Part shown: positions 7,714 through 15,748 of the stretch, one piece after another
How the letters are laid out: each line of letters starts with the position of its first letter
Numbering within the stretch: position 1 is the stretch's first letter
Assembly: GCA_003635195.1 (NCBI GenBank)
Contig: PYIY01000079.1
Coordinates: forward strand, 1-64,000
DNA length: 64,000 nucleotides
From: Candidatus Poribacteria bacterium
GTDB taxonomy: Bacteria; Poribacteria; WGA-4E; WGA-3G
Reading direction: 5' to 3'
The notes under the pieces: generated by a model
Seen by the model: only the letters and a program-made list of their open reading frames with translations
Databases searched by the model: none
Told to the model about the DNA's origin: nothing
Made by a program: the position numbers and the translations under genes

Positions 7714-8763
7714 TTAGGTGTGCATAACAGCAGTGCTGTTTACCTGCATTTCAAGATTGAATCCCTCTTTTCGTATCCGCAGGTCAAAGTATAGCAGTGT
7801 AATGCCGATGATCCAAATTGGGAAAATGAAAGAACCAACGATTCGATTGATCCACCACATAATCGTGTAAAACAGCGGATTGCTGCTCTCAAAGCCGTAC
7901 CTGACTATCCATTTGAGGAGGTTCATAGAGGTTGTTTCACCCACTACTTTTGTTAACATAAGGATGAATCCGATCGTGAGCACGACAATACGCTGAATCG
8001 CGAAACTCAATACGGAAAGCGAGATTAACGTTCCCCATATGCGCCACCATCTACCGCGAGTGAGTTCACTGCTCCTTGCAAAAGCACGTCGGATGAGAGG
8101 TCGCTCAAGCAGAATAACTACCGAGACGAACAGCCAACGCACAGTAAAGTAAATCGCGAACGGCGCAAGCACTGAAGGAATGAAACGTGCCCACATCTGT
8201 CCAAGGACCATCACCGAAAATATTGAACCGTAAATTATGCTCCCCAAATCTATCGGAAGATAGATTGAAAAAGGCATAAAAACTAATAAAATGATAGTAA
8301 ACAGGATTGGCGTTGTTAATGCGATGTTCGGGCTAAGAATCGTAAAAAGAAGGACACTAATACCGATCCGCGGTATCCCGAAGACTAAGTTCCACGGCAG
8401 ATGACATACCAACATCCGCCAAAATCGTTGCCCGACTTGTTGTAATGCGTCAAGGCTTCTGAGACGCTTGCCTAAATAGATTGTAGCTGTCGCGACGATT
8501 ATCCCACCCATAATTACAAGGCCAAAGGGCATGCCAACAAGAAGATCTGTTACCAAGTCTTTCAACGGGAAATTTGGGAGAAAACGCGCTAAAAAATAGA
8601 TAACTAAGTTTCCAGAAAAATCAACGGCGACAATTCCGAGAAATAGACGCAAATGTTCCCGGTAGAGACTAAAGATTGTGTCCAGAATCTCACCAAACCC
8701 CATCGGTTGGAGGGTAAGTGTATTACTGCCGTCTGCTTGGATTGTATCAGCTGAGTTTAGCAT
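7714..8763 (-). CDS. Multi-pass membrane protein, paralogue of the adjacent 8801-9751 gene
   Basis: A 349-residue integral membrane protein with about six hydrophobic segments. The cytoplasmic N-terminus ends in LQPMGFGEILDTIFSLYREH, and a conserved amphipathic stretch later reads VILLERPLIRRAFARSSELT. This layout (short amphipathic start, six helices, an RSSELxxGRWWR box before the fifth helix) is that of the glycerophosphodiester-phosphodiesterase membrane domain and related DUF975/YciC-like proteins, which lack catalytic residues. Similarity to the neighbour runs over the whole length, including the C-terminal LLYFDLRIRKEGF, so the two arose by tandem duplication. It sits between the BatA-like gene and the double-vWA gene and may help build a membrane complex with them. 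Function unknown. Confidence 0.75.
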   Translation of the reverse strand: MLNSADTIQADGSNTLTLQPMGFGEILDTIFSLYREHLRLFLGIVAVDFSGNLVIYFLARFLPNFPLKDLVTDLLVGMPFGLVIMGGIIVATATIYLGKRLRSLDALQQVGQRFWRMLVCHLPWNLVFGIPRIGISVLLFTILSPNIALTTPILFTIILLVFMPFSIYLPIDLGSIIYGSIFSVMVLGQMWARFIPSVLAPFAIYFTVRWLFVSVVILLERPLIRRAFARSSELTRGRWWRIWGTLISLSVLSFAIQRIVVLTIGFILMLTKVVGETTSMNLLKWIVRYGFESSNPLFYTIMWWINRIVGSFIFPIWIIGITLLYFDLRIRKEGFNLEMQVNSTAVMHT

Positions 8764-8800
8764 TTATCGTCTACTTACTTCCGTTACTATTATATTGATT

Positions 8801-9751
8801 CTATGGTACAGTCGGTTCTGGTTCGCGGGCAGTGCGACTATCCGCTTGTATCTCAATATCAAACCCCTCTTTTCGTATTCGTAGGTCAAAGTATAGCAGC
8901 ACTATACCGATGACCCAAATTGGAAAAATCAAGGTCTTAAGGAGTAAGTCTGTACAAGTCATGATCGCATAAAAAATCAAATTGCTGCTGCCAAGGTCTT
9001 CCGCCATTACTGACCATTGGATAAGTTCTTTAAAGTCTGTTCCACCCGCTGCTTTTGCTAAAATAAAGATGGTTCCAAGCGAAATCTCGAAAATATAAAG
9101 AATCGCAACACTTAGGAGGAGGATCAAAACGAGCAGCCCGAAGACCCGCCACCACGTACCGCGAACTAATTCACTGCTGCGTTTGAAAGCATTTCGCACG
9201 TTAGTTTTTTCAAGCAAAAGGACTTCAGCGACGAATCCCCAACGCACCGCAAAATAGATTGAGAAGGGCAGAAGGACGAATGGAATAATGAACAAGACTG
9301 GGAATGAAAATGTTCCGCGCATCATAAAAGATGATAAAAACAGGAGGGTAACAATAAGCGGAATTACCAAGATTGTAGTCGTCCATAGGAGATAACCACC
9401 TAACAGATGCCAGAACCGCCGGAGTGCCTGCTTCAACGCATCAGGACTTGTAATATGCCTGTCCAGATAGATAGTAGCCGTCGCAATGATTACCCCGCCC
9501 ATGCTTACAAGCACAAAAGGCGTGTTAACGAGGTGTGGGACAAGGTTTTTTAGATCGGAATCTTGAAGAAAGCCCTCTAACGAATATGTTACGAGACTCC
9601 CGAAAAAATAGACAGCGATAATGCCAAGAAACAACAGAAAGTGCTTCCGATAGAGACTGAAGGTTGTATCCAGAATCTCACCAACCCCCATCGATTGGAG
9701 GGTGGGGATATTGCTATTGTCTGTTTGTATCGCATCGGTTGGACTTAGCAT
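8801..9751 (-). CDS. Multi-pass membrane protein, tandem paralogue of 7714-8763
   Basis: This 316-residue protein has the same architecture as its downstream neighbour: LQSMGVGEILDTTFSLYRKH at the start, about six membrane helices, the box VLLLEKTNVRNAFKRSSELV followed by GTWWR, and the ending IVLLYFDLRIRKEGFDIEIQ. It starts 12 bp after the stop of the BatA-like gene and ends 37 bp before its paralogue, so cotranscription is very likely. The class is that of GPDPase membrane-domain/DUF975-like proteins; no enzyme motif is present. A role in membrane homeostasis or as a partner of the vWA proteins is inference from position only. Confidence 0.75.
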   Translation of the reverse strand: MLSPTDAIQTDNSNIPTLQSMGVGEILDTTFSLYRKHFLLFLGIIAVYFFGSLVTYSLEGFLQDSDLKNLVPHLVNTPFVLVSMGGVIIATATIYLDRHITSPDALKQALRRFWHLLGGYLLWTTTILVIPLIVTLLFLSSFMMRGTFSFPVLFIIPFVLLPFSIYFAVRWGFVAEVLLLEKTNVRNAFKRSSELVRGTWWRVFGLLVLILLLSVAILYIFEISLGTIFILAKAAGGTDFKELIQWSVMAEDLGSSNLIFYAIMTCTDLLLKTLIFPIWVIGIVLLYFDLRIRKEGFDIEIQADSRTAREPEPTVP

Positions 9752-9763
9752 ATTTTTTCTATT

Positions 9764-11842
9764 TTAATCAATCCTTCTACGTTGATATAAGAACCATTCA
9801 ACAACACTCAATCCAACAGCAAGGAAGACTAAGTAAACCCAAGGTGGATAGCGTAAAAGCGCGGCACTGCTCTGTACTACCGATGCCTCCGTCAGATCTT
9901 CAACCGCCGGATCCGCCCCGATGTGCGACTCTGTTGCATCGGCAAGGTTGACTGCCCATACCGTTCCGCTATTATCTTCTGTAGCATCGGATACCTCTGG
10001 TGGTGGTTGTTCTGCTTCTGATGTAGAATCCGCTGCTTCTGAAATTTTTAGCTCATAGAAACCCGCACGCTGCGTCTGTTCAAAAAGCAATTCGTCCCCT
10101 TCAATAGGAAGTTCCCATGTTTTGTCTTCAGGTCCTGTGATTTTTACAAGTTTTGGGGGGCTTTCGGGTGAATCAGTTTCTGTTTTTGGTCCCAGTTCAT
10201 AAGTTGCGTCTATCGAATCAATACGCTGTTTTAGGACTTCTCCGGTATGGAGGTGATATTCCAGAATTTCAGAACGCTGTTGGAACCATTGGATGGTATT
10301 CGCTATAATTACCGGAAATGCGATGCGTAACGGCAGATCGGATTCCAAGATGTTGATAGCAGCGAAGACAATTTTTCGGTTCGGCTTAACGTCAATGAAC
10401 AGGACAGGCGATTCAAATGAACGCGCAAGCACCTGTGCTGTGGACGGTGGTGTAACCTGATACGCTGTACCGATCTGGACGTTCTCCAGATGAACGTGCT
10501 GCAAAATAGGATGCGTCCGTTCCCAATCCGTAATAATCGGTGTCTCTAACGCTTCGCCGATATTCCATTTCAATTCTGGAGGAGGCGTTTCTGACCCGTC
10601 AACAGCAGGTGGATAGATAAACATATAATTCCCATCGCTGAGAGTCGGTGGGCTGTAACGATCAAAGATAACAACCTGATACTCTTTTTTTCCTTGCGAA
10701 TTAGCACTGTCAGGAAGGACATCGGTTTCATATTCTGTCGGTGTGAGGACAGTGAGCTGTATCTGTTCATCAACGGCGAGTGCTTTTTGGAGAAACGGAT
10801 TTTCTACTGTCACAAGTAAAACAAGGATGAGGTCACGTTTCGGCAGCGTGGCATAAGCAATGTTGTCTGAGACGAGAGGGTCTTGAATATCAAGCACCGC
10901 TTTGAGTTTGCCGCCTTCAAACGCAAAGTTACTGAAAATCTCAGATTTGCTTTCCCCCGGAGCAAGGGTGTAAGGGCGTACGTCAAAAAGGTTCTCGTTG
11001 AAATAGAGTTCAACGTTGAATTTCTTCTCTTCTTCTGAGGCGTTGACAACGCGCAGCAGTGTTTGGTAATCAAAAGCGTTAACGAGACTCTTGCGAACTC
11101 GAAACTTCGTAATACCAACGTTGTCGCTCGCTTTGCCTATCTGTATCAAGTGGCGTTTGATTTCTTGATCCGGTTTTTCGGTGTCTCCCTCCTCCTGGGG
11201 AGCGGGGTTTTTAACCCCGCTCAGCTTAGCGAGCAGCTCTTCTGAAATCGACTGAAAATCGCTGAAGATAACAATTTCGGGATTAGGCTTCGTTTGGGAA
11301 ATGGCATACGCTAAGTCATAAGCAGGTTCAAGGTTCGTACTGATGTCAGTCGGTTGGATTGCATGAATCGCTTCTCGTAGCGATTTCTGATGATTCGTAA
11401 ACGGGATGTGAATTACGGGTTGTGTATGGGAACTGATTACCGTCATTTCGTCCATGAAACGGAGGCCATCTACGCTTCGCAGGGCACTCTCTTTAGCAAC
11501 CGCTAACCGCGTGCGTCCATCAGTTTCTTCTTCAATAGCGTTCATGCTCGCCGACTGGTCAATAATCAAAACCAGTTGCCGAGCAGATTTTGTTATGAAA
11601 GCGAACTGCGGACGCGCAATCGAAAGCACTAAAAGGGTCAAAAATAGGAGTTGCAACAGGAGCGATAGGAGATGCTTCAGTCTCTGAAACAGTGAAGTCG
11701 TCTGCCGTTCTCTGAAAAGTTCCTCCCAGAACATCAGTGTAGAGACCGGTTCGCGGCGCCGCCGAAGTTTGAGAATATACAGCGCGACAATCGGGATAGC
11801 CAACCCAAATAGGAAAAGTGAGATGGGAGATAAGAAATTCAT
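9764..11842 (-). CDS. BatA-like membrane protein with vWA domain
   Basis: This 692-residue protein begins with the aerotolerance-regulator (BatA) N-terminal domain: a first helix at about 7-25 (SLFLFGLAIPIVALYILKL), the conserved RRREPVSTLMFWEEL, and a second helix at about 57-76. A vWA domain follows with metal-site motif DQSAS at 95-99 (LVLIIDQSASM). A long beta-rich region follows, then a Pro/Glu-rich linker and a last membrane helix near 670-685 before a basic tail. It starts 3 bp after the DUF58 gene, the usual arrangement in MoxR-DUF58-vWA operons, where MoxR is thought to act as a chaperone for vWA partners. Around residues 207-215 the frame runs through a perfect 10-bp palindrome encoding SGVKNPAPQ, which looks like an inserted repeat. 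Confidence 0.85.
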   Translation of the reverse strand: MNFLSPISLFLFGLAIPIVALYILKLRRRREPVSTLMFWEELFRERQTTSLFQRLKHLLSLLLQLLFLTLLVLSIARPQFAFITKSARQLVLIIDQSASMNAIEEETDGRTRLAVAKESALRSVDGLRFMDEMTVISSHTQPVIHIPFTNHQKSLREAIHAIQPTDISTNLEPAYDLAYAISQTKPNPEIVIFSDFQSISEELLAKLSGVKNPAPQEEGDTEKPDQEIKRHLIQIGKASDNVGITKFRVRKSLVNAFDYQTLLRVVNASEEEKKFNVELYFNENLFDVRPYTLAPGESKSEIFSNFAFEGGKLKAVLDIQDPLVSDNIAYATLPKRDLILVLLVTVENPFLQKALAVDEQIQLTVLTPTEYETDVLPDSANSQGKKEYQVVIFDRYSPPTLSDGNYMFIYPPAVDGSETPPPELKWNIGEALETPIITDWERTHPILQHVHLENVQIGTAYQVTPPSTAQVLARSFESPVLFIDVKPNRKIVFAAINILESDLPLRIAFPVIIANTIQWFQQRSEILEYHLHTGEVLKQRIDSIDATYELGPKTETDSPESPPKLVKITGPEDKTWELPIEGDELLFEQTQRAGFYELKISEAADSTSEAEQPPPEVSDATEDNSGTVWAVNLADATESHIGADPAVEDLTEASVVQSSAALLRYPPWVYLVFLAVGLSVVEWFLYQRRRID
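11200..11222. repeat. Perfect palindrome inside the BatA-like coding sequence
   Basis: GAGCGGGGTT (11200-11209) and AACCCCGCTC (11213-11222) form a 10-bp perfect stem with a TTT loop. The repeat is read in frame, as SGVKNPAP, in a region otherwise rich in Glu and Asp. Its form suggests a small mobile palindrome fixed in a coding region, like the palindromic elements described in Rickettsia. Confidence 0.6.
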
Positions 11843-11845
11843 ATT

Positions 11846-12733
11846 TTAAGAAACAAAACCGCCCATCCTAAAGATGCGTAAAATAAGTTCCTCGAAAGGC
11901 GATTCTGTTGTCGTCCGTACAAGGCTAATTTCACGTTGCGTGCAGTATAAGTCCATGTCGTCGCAGTATTTTTGGAACAGTGCCTGATACCGCTTGAGAT
12001 GATTTTCGTTGATAGTGACTTGACGCAGCTGATTTGTTTCAACATCGACAAGATGGTAATCACCAAGTAGATCGGGAGCGACTTCTTTCTGATCAATGAT
12101 ATGAATCACGAAGAGTTCATGCTTTTGAAATTTCAACACGTTCAGTCCGTTGGTAAATCCGCTCGGATCAAAGAGATCAGAAATTAGGACGACGAGACCA
12201 CGGCGTTTGGTTGTATGAACGAAGTTGTGGAACGCGGTCTCTAAGTCTGTTTCGCCGGTGCCATTGATTTGATCAAGAAACTCAAGCACGGTAAAGATTT
12301 TACCTTTGCCGCGTTCTGTCGGAAGTCGTTCCGCGCCAGTGTTATTGAAGGTCGTAATGCTGATCCTGTCAAGGTTGGATAAGCCGATATAGGCGAGCGC
12401 AGCGGCAACGCGTTTCGCATAAATCAGTTTGGGCAGCTCGCCATAGGTCATGGATTGACTCGCATCGACGAGGAAGTAGATGTGCAGGTCTTCGCGTTCT
12501 TCGTAAAGTTTGAGCAGAAGTTCATCCAGCCGTGCGAAAGCGTTCCAATCAATGTAGCGGAAATCGTCGCCTGCGGTATAGTTGCGGTAATCGGCGAATT
12601 CGACACTCACACCGCGGCGCGTACTACGGCGTTCTGCCTTGATACGTCCAGCAAAAATCTTTTTGGAGACGATATAGAGATATTCAAGTTTTTTGAGGAA
12701 TTCGCTGTCGAAGGCAGACTGTGTATCGTTCAT
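11846..12733 (-). CDS. DUF58 domain protein
   Basis: This 295-residue protein has the complete DUF58 signature at 45-63 (EFADYRNYTAGDDFRYIDW) followed by a vWA-like core with DASQS at 90-94. Unlike many members it has no membrane helices, so it is probably cytoplasmic or peripherally attached. DUF58 proteins nearly always lie beside a MoxR ATPase and vWA membrane proteins, as here. They are taken as MoxR substrates or adaptors in envelope integrity, although the biochemical role is not settled. The gene follows moxR after 118 bp and is 3 bp before the BatA-like gene, with which it is translationally close. Confidence 0.9.
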   Translation of the reverse strand: MNDTQSAFDSEFLKKLEYLYIVSKKIFAGRIKAERRSTRRGVSVEFADYRNYTAGDDFRYIDWNAFARLDELLLKLYEEREDLHIYFLVDASQSMTYGELPKLIYAKRVAAALAYIGLSNLDRISITTFNNTGAERLPTERGKGKIFTVLEFLDQINGTGETDLETAFHNFVHTTKRRGLVVLISDLFDPSGFTNGLNVLKFQKHELFVIHIIDQKEVAPDLLGDYHLVDVETNQLRQVTINENHLKRYQALFQKYCDDMDLYCTQREISLVRTTTESPFEELILRIFRMGGFVS

Positions 12734-12851
12734 CTTTTTTAACTATTGGGTTTTCGCGCCGATTTTTCAGGGTTTCCGATGAATTTCAAGAATTTTGGTT
12801 ATGATTAAATTTTTAAAAAAGATGCAAGCAGGCAACACCCTCTACCAGATA

Positions 12852-13832
12852 TTAAATTTCTTCCAGCAGATGCTGGATGATGTGGTCTGGGTCAATCCCT
12901 TCTGCCTCGCCTTCAAAGCTGAGAATGAGACGATGCCGCAGACTCGGTAGTGCGATGGCTTGAATATCCTCACGAGCGACATTGTATCTACCGTCAAGAA
13001 TTGCCCGAACCTTCCCACCAAGAATCAACGCTTGCGCCCCACGTGGACTGGAACCGTAGCGCACATATTTTTTTGTGAGTTCCGGTGCATCTTCTGCTTC
13101 GGGGTGTGTGCCGAGAACAATTCGCAGCGCGTACCGGCGTACGTCTTCGGCGATGAGAATATCACGGACGATCTGTTCCAACGCATTAATCTGTGTGCCA
13201 TCACAGACTTTATCCACAGACGGCATTTCGCGTCTCGTGGTGCGTTCCATAACGAGGTCGAGTTCGTCAAGACTTGGGTATTCAACCTTGAGTTTGAAAA
13301 AGAAGCGGTCAAGCTGCGCTTCAGGCAACGGATAAGTGCCTTCCATCTCCAACGGATTTTGTGTTGCCATTACAAAGAAAGGCAATTCGAGTTCCCGCTG
13401 CTGTCCGGCAACAGTCACAGATTTTTCCTGCATCGCTTCGAGTAAGGCTGACTGTGTTTTCGGGGTCGCACGGTTGATTTCGTCGGCGAGAATAAGATTG
13501 GCAAATACGGGACCTTGTTGGAATTCAAAGAATTTCCGTCCGTCTTCATCCTCAGCAACAACTGTGGTGCCGATGATGTCTGCCGGCATCAGGTCTGGTG
13601 TGAACTGAATTCGGGCAAACTTGAGGTCTAATACTTCATGCAACGTCCGAATAAGTAGAGTTTTCCCTAAACCGGGGACACCTTCTAACAGCGCATGTCC
13701 ACCCGTCATGAGACAGATGAGAACCCCTTCGATAATTTCTTTTTGCCCGACGATTTGTTTGGATACTTCTTGTTGTATTTTTAGGAAGGTCTCGCGAAAT
13801 TCTTCGTATTTTTGTTCGGCGTGTTCAGACAT
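12852..13832 (-). CDS. MoxR-family AAA+ ATPase
   Basis: A 326-residue AAA_3/MoxR ATPase, probably a hexameric chaperone that remodels vWA-domain partners. The Walker A motif is GVPGLGKT (51-58) and Walker B is LILADEIN (113-120), followed by the family-typical RATPKTQSALLEAMQE. The sensor 1 stretch is FFVMATQNPLEMEGTYPLPEAQLDRF. The C-terminal lid contains YVRYGSSPRGAQALI. The length is normal. The start has a GGAG site 5 nt upstream, immediately before an ACTGG-type repeat that fills the leader. It lies between the 490-residue membrane protein upstream and the DUF58 gene downstream, and probably shares the promoters before 15498. Confidence 0.93.
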   Translation of the reverse strand: MSEHAEQKYEEFRETFLKIQQEVSKQIVGQKEIIEGVLICLMTGGHALLEGVPGLGKTLLIRTLHEVLDLKFARIQFTPDLMPADIIGTTVVAEDEDGRKFFEFQQGPVFANLILADEINRATPKTQSALLEAMQEKSVTVAGQQRELELPFFVMATQNPLEMEGTYPLPEAQLDRFFFKLKVEYPSLDELDLVMERTTRREMPSVDKVCDGTQINALEQIVRDILIAEDVRRYALRIVLGTHPEAEDAPELTKKYVRYGSSPRGAQALILGGKVRAILDGRYNVAREDIQAIALPSLRHRLILSFEGEAEGIDPDHIIQHLLEEI

Positions 13833-13842
13833 ATTACTCCAA

Positions 13843-14022
13843 AGTTTCCAGTTTCCAGTTTCCAGAAAGAGACTCTCGATTTACCCGAGAAGAAATCCGC
13901 AGAAATACGCAGAAACACCCAAGCAAAAACCCCAAGCAATCCGCAGAAATACCCAAGCAAAAACACCCCAAGCAAAAACACCTCTTTTAACTGGTCACTG
14001 GTTACTGGTCACTGGTTACTGA
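13843..14022. repeat. ACTGG-type inverted repeat, copy 1, with an expanded loop
   Basis: The left arm is three units of AGTTTCC(AG) (13843-13865). The right arm is ACTGGTCACTGGTTACTGG and following units (13990-14016). The loop between them is longer than in other copies and carries its own short direct repeats (CCCAAGCAAAAAC and CCGCAGAAATAC variants). The repeat fills the 193-bp gap between the 14026 gene stop and the moxR start. Confidence 0.7.
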
Positions 14023-14025
14023 TGA

Positions 14026-15498
14026 CTACTCATCACTCGGTTTGATGGACTCGAAATAGCGTTTCACGTAAAACTTATAACCCAAAGGAATTTGCTCTTC
14101 AGTGAGTGCATCCTCAGAAAGTTTCTGGTATTTCGTGTACGCATCTTTGTAACTGACGGCGGATTGTTGCCCCTCCGCTGATGTCTTAGAGGTTTGAACG
14201 GTGGAGCTGCCTTCTCCCTGAACACCTGTAATCTGTTCAAGGTTGAGCGTAGAATCGAGCGATGTGAGTTGACCGAGTTGACCCTTTGAAGTGCCTTTTC
14301 CTATATTCTGACTCGGGTTCAGGCTCAGGGCGGAGGTCAATCCTGCTTTGTTGCTTTGGCACACGCCGGCAATGCCTGCCTTACACGCTTCACATTCCGA
14401 GAGCAATTTTGCCAACTGTAGATTGCGTTTCTTGAGCAGTGCGAGATTCCGCATCTTTTTGCTGGATGCGCGGAGCCGTGTTTGCGCACCTTCGACATCG
14501 TCGTTGGCTAAGCCTTCACCCGCACCGGATAACTCTGTGCCAAGTCCATCAAGATCGGTACCTTGTAGACTCTTGCCACCACGTTTCAGCTCATCGGAAA
14601 TATTTTGGCGTTTCTCCTTCTCGTATTCCGGTAGCTCTTTCGTCACTTTGTCCAGCTTTGCCGCTGCCTGTTGATAATCGCCGCGTTTTAACTGCTGTCC
14701 GAATTCACCCAAGTATGGGTTGCCGATGAACTGTTGCCCTAATCCGCTCATGAGCGATTCCTGCTGCGCCATCTTGAGTGGATTAACTTTCGTTTTCAAC
14801 AGTGCGCTTAATTCCGTCATTCGGGCGAGTGCCTCTTTCGGTGCGATCTGCGGTTTCTTTAGTTCAAGAGCTCTTTTCTCAATCTCTTTTAAGAGCTCTG
14901 CAAGTTCCTCATCTTCGCCTTGTTCTGCTTCCTTTTTTGCTTTTTCAATCTCTTTCAGGAGTGTGTCTGCTTCCGCTGCGATCTGCGGTGAGAAATCGAT
15001 CTCCGTTGAGGTTGCAGGTGGTGCAAAAAACTCGACGAACGAAAAGCCGACGAGAAATATAGCAACAAGCGCAATAAATTTGGTCTCGCGCGGTACAGTA
15101 TAGCGCGCAACCTGATTCACCGGAACCGCTTGTAGCCTATTGGTTGTATCCTTAAGCTGGAGAGCTGTCAAAGTTTCACCAGTTCGGCGTTGAATTTGTT
15201 CTAAACCGCTTATAACGCGGTCCTTAAGGGATGCATCTGTGTCAATTGCCCGCGCTGCTTCCTGGAGACTGACGGGACGCAGCAGACGAAACACTAAGGC
15301 AGCCACAGCGATACCGAGTGCTACCCAGAGAAAAACCAGTGGTGGGATATTAAAGGATGTGACGCTGTCAGCGATGACGAACGGGACACATACCAAAAAC
15401 CCGTAGAAGAGGAATGTCGCGAGCGTCTGGAAGTAGCGTTGGATGTTCAGTCGCTGACGGACGCGCTGGATCTTTTCAAGAATCAATTTTTCTTCCAT
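14026..15498 (-). CDS. Membrane protein with coiled-coil domain, head of the MoxR/vWA cluster
   Basis: This 490-residue protein has two close N-terminal helices (about 25-44 and 52-71) and a third at about 140-158, a layout resembling DUF4175-like proteins of MoxR/vWA loci. A long charged, helical region follows (about 170-400, Lys/Glu/Gln-rich), probably coiled coil and outside the membrane. Inside it is a small cysteine group, CEACKAGIAGVC (CxxCx6C), that might bind metal or form disulfides. The C-terminal part is Ser/Thr/Gln-rich with SYKDAYTKYQKLSEDAL. I do not recognise a named family with certainty. It is the first gene after two promoters, one ECF-type and one consensus sigma70, and probably heads the cluster through moxR, DUF58 and BatA. 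Confidence 0.7.
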   Translation of the reverse strand: MEEKLILEKIQRVRQRLNIQRYFQTLATFLFYGFLVCVPFVIADSVTSFNIPPLVFLWVALGIAVAALVFRLLRPVSLQEAARAIDTDASLKDRVISGLEQIQRRTGETLTALQLKDTTNRLQAVPVNQVARYTVPRETKFIALVAIFLVGFSFVEFFAPPATSTEIDFSPQIAAEADTLLKEIEKAKKEAEQGEDEELAELLKEIEKRALELKKPQIAPKEALARMTELSALLKTKVNPLKMAQQESLMSGLGQQFIGNPYLGEFGQQLKRGDYQQAAAKLDKVTKELPEYEKEKRQNISDELKRGGKSLQGTDLDGLGTELSGAGEGLANDDVEGAQTRLRASSKKMRNLALLKKRNLQLAKLLSECEACKAGIAGVCQSNKAGLTSALSLNPSQNIGKGTSKGQLGQLTSLDSTLNLEQITGVQGEGSSTVQTSKTSAEGQQSAVSYKDAYTKYQKLSEDALTEEQIPLGYKFYVKRYFESIKPSDE

Positions 15499-15572
15499 GA
15501 AATCTGCTCCTTTTGTCCTTTTGTGAAAATACCCGAATTGCCATTTGAATCGTTACTATGTTCTTGCCATCA

Positions 15573-15601
15573 ATTATAACAAAGGTTTTGCTGAATGTCA
15601 A
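15573..15601 (-). promoter_or_regulatory. Consensus sigma70 promoter upstream of the MoxR/vWA cluster
   Basis: On the minus strand TTGACA (15596-15601) is followed after 17 nt by TATAAT (15573-15578), a perfect match to the vegetative consensus, 75 nt before the ATG at 15498. It gives the cluster constitutive transcription in addition to the ECF-type site further upstream. Confidence 0.8.
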
Positions 15602-15635
15602 GACATTCTTTTCTTGTAGGAAGAATCTCCAATAA

Positions 15636-15703
15636 AACTAAAATGTTTTCATCCCAGGCCCGGTAGGTGCGTTTTCCTAACCGCACCCGGAACTAAAATG
15701 TTT
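15636..15703. repeat. Palindrome flanked by 13-bp direct repeats
   Basis: AACTAAAATGTTT occurs at 15636-15648 and again at 15691-15703. Between them lies a hairpin with GGTGCG (15666-15671) pairing with CGCACC (15682-15687), extended by outer CCGG tetramers. The layout resembles a small palindromic insertion with a target duplication. A rho-independent terminator is unlikely, as no T run follows on the minus strand. Confidence 0.5.
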
Positions 15704-15720
15704 ATGGTGTTACTTATAGT

Positions 15721-15748
15721 GACGCACTTTAAGGCTAAAAAAGGTGCA
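15721..15748 (-). promoter_or_regulatory. ECF-type promoter upstream of the MoxR/vWA cluster
   Basis: On the minus strand TGCACC (15743-15748) is followed after exactly 18 nt by CGTC (15721-15724) and then ACTATA. The same form (AATNATGCA[A/C]C, 18 nt, GCGTCACTA) is found upstream of the sigma-WD40 gene and upstream of the 52332-52814 gene. The -35 box directly abuts the stop codon of the preceding TPR gene (15749-15751), and the site lies about 220 bp before the 15498 start. Confidence 0.6.

Noticed and set aside
13621..14022. Plus-strand open frame of 133 codons reaching into the repeat
   Set aside because: Antisense to moxR and then through the ACTGG-type repeat; the composition is that of the repeat.
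13843..14022. CRISPR-like or tandem-repeat array
   Set aside because: Units are 7 nt without spacers of constant length, and the left and right unit blocks are inverted relative to each other. The same design recurs at four other sites, with no cas genes.
15660..15690. Rho-independent terminator after TPR paralogue 1
   Set aside because: The hairpin is present but no T run follows on the minus strand; the 13-bp direct repeats around it fit an inserted palindrome better.
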